Below are positions 6,601-6,745 of a stretch of 6,745 nucleotides of DNA, piece by piece. The notes below the pieces were generated by a model that saw only the letters and a program-made list of their open reading frames with translations, was not told the origin of the DNA and made no database searches. Made by a program: the position numbers and the translations under genes. Numbering within the stretch: the first letter of the stretch is position 1; every line of letters starts with the position of its first letter. The stretch is from positions 1 through 6,745 of the forward strand of contig CAMWWW010000129.1 of the NCBI GenBank assembly GCA_947178015.1, given 5' to 3'. This stretch comes from an uncultured Clostridia bacterium. GTDB lineage: Bacteria; Bacillota; Clostridia; Lachnospirales; Lachnospiraceae.

Positions 6601-6653
6601 ACAAAAACTATGATTCTTTGAGAGACTCTTGCATATAATCTATTAGTTTTTGT
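6601..6653 (-). terminator. Imperfect inverted repeat after the right-end gene, possible weak terminator
   Basis: The arms 6601-6610 (ACAAAAACTA on +) and 6644-6653 (TAGTTTTTGT) are perfect 10-bp inverted repeats. Inside them GATT (6612-6615) pairs with AATC (6637-6640), leaving a loop of about 21 nt. On the minus strand the 3' arm contains five T residues and is followed by more T and A. The stem is AT rich, unlike a classic GC-rich terminator. The repeat overlaps the stop codon of the partial gene at 6643-6645, so it fits a transcript-end structure better than a free-standing element. Confidence 0.4.
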
Positions 6654-6745
6654 AAGAGTTATTTGTGTAATCATTTTCGAAAGAGGTCCACATAGCCAGC
6701 GCAGCTATTTCCTCCGTCACCCCGCTCTCGCTTAGTGAAAAACGT
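6643..6745 (-). CDS. Unrecognised protein, C-terminal 33 codons (runs off the window)
   Basis: An open frame enters from the right edge and stops at TAA (6645..6643). The visible tail contains SLSESGVTEEIAALAMW followed by TSFENDYTNN and a short polar end. A helix with ALAMW and an acidic start looks like real protein, and codon first positions are rich in G. Another frame on the same strand stays open to a TGA at 6673-6675 (ending YVDLFRK), so the frame choice is not certain. I do not recognise the family. It is upstream of the GH28 gene and separated from it by about 200 bp. Confidence 0.5.
   Translation of the reverse strand, partial: RFSLSESGVTEEIAALAMWTSFENDYTNNSYKN

Overview
The window reads as chromosomal DNA of a spore-forming, pectin-using Clostridia-type Firmicute, most likely of the Lachnospiraceae. 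The evidence is the sporulation pair yqfC-yqfD, the yqfC-yqfD-phoH-HD-ybeY gene order, strong GGAGG-type ribosome binding sites, and moderate GC in genes with AT-rich spacers. This assignment is inferred from gene content and order. All supportable genes lie on the minus strand, so transcription runs from high to low coordinates.

Right end, 6437-6745: the tail of an unrecognised gene (33 codons visible) stops at 6643. It is followed by an AT-rich spacer of about 200 bp holding a long imperfect inverted repeat and two candidate promoters. Next, 3853-6436: a two-gene unit of a GH28 polygalacturonase-type glycoside hydrolase without a signal peptide, overlapping by 8 nt an AEC-family membrane transporter. 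Both may serve use of imported pectin oligomers or their products, but the transporter substrate cannot be read from sequence.

Centre and left, 1-3796: a packed run of yqfC (GTG start), yqfD, phoH, a membrane protein with an HD-like domain, and the first 37 codons of ybeY. yqfD/phoH and phoH/HD overlap by 26 and 35 nt. A sequence resembling a sigma-E promoter lies just upstream of yqfC, with its -35 over the stop codon of the transporter gene, so the sporulation pair probably has its own mother-cell promoter. PhoH and YbeY belong to RNA metabolism and ribosome maturation.

The observations most worth a second look are four. The HD protein has HE in place of the HD metal-ligand pair, a shortened loop, and no large extracellular domain. 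yqfD carries an 11-bp perfect inverted repeat around a T9 tract. The sigma-E-like promoter overlaps the upstream stop codon. phoH has two identical Shine-Dalgarno-like octamers offering two starts. No RNA gene, CRISPR array, insertion sequence or clearly new multi-gene system was found.
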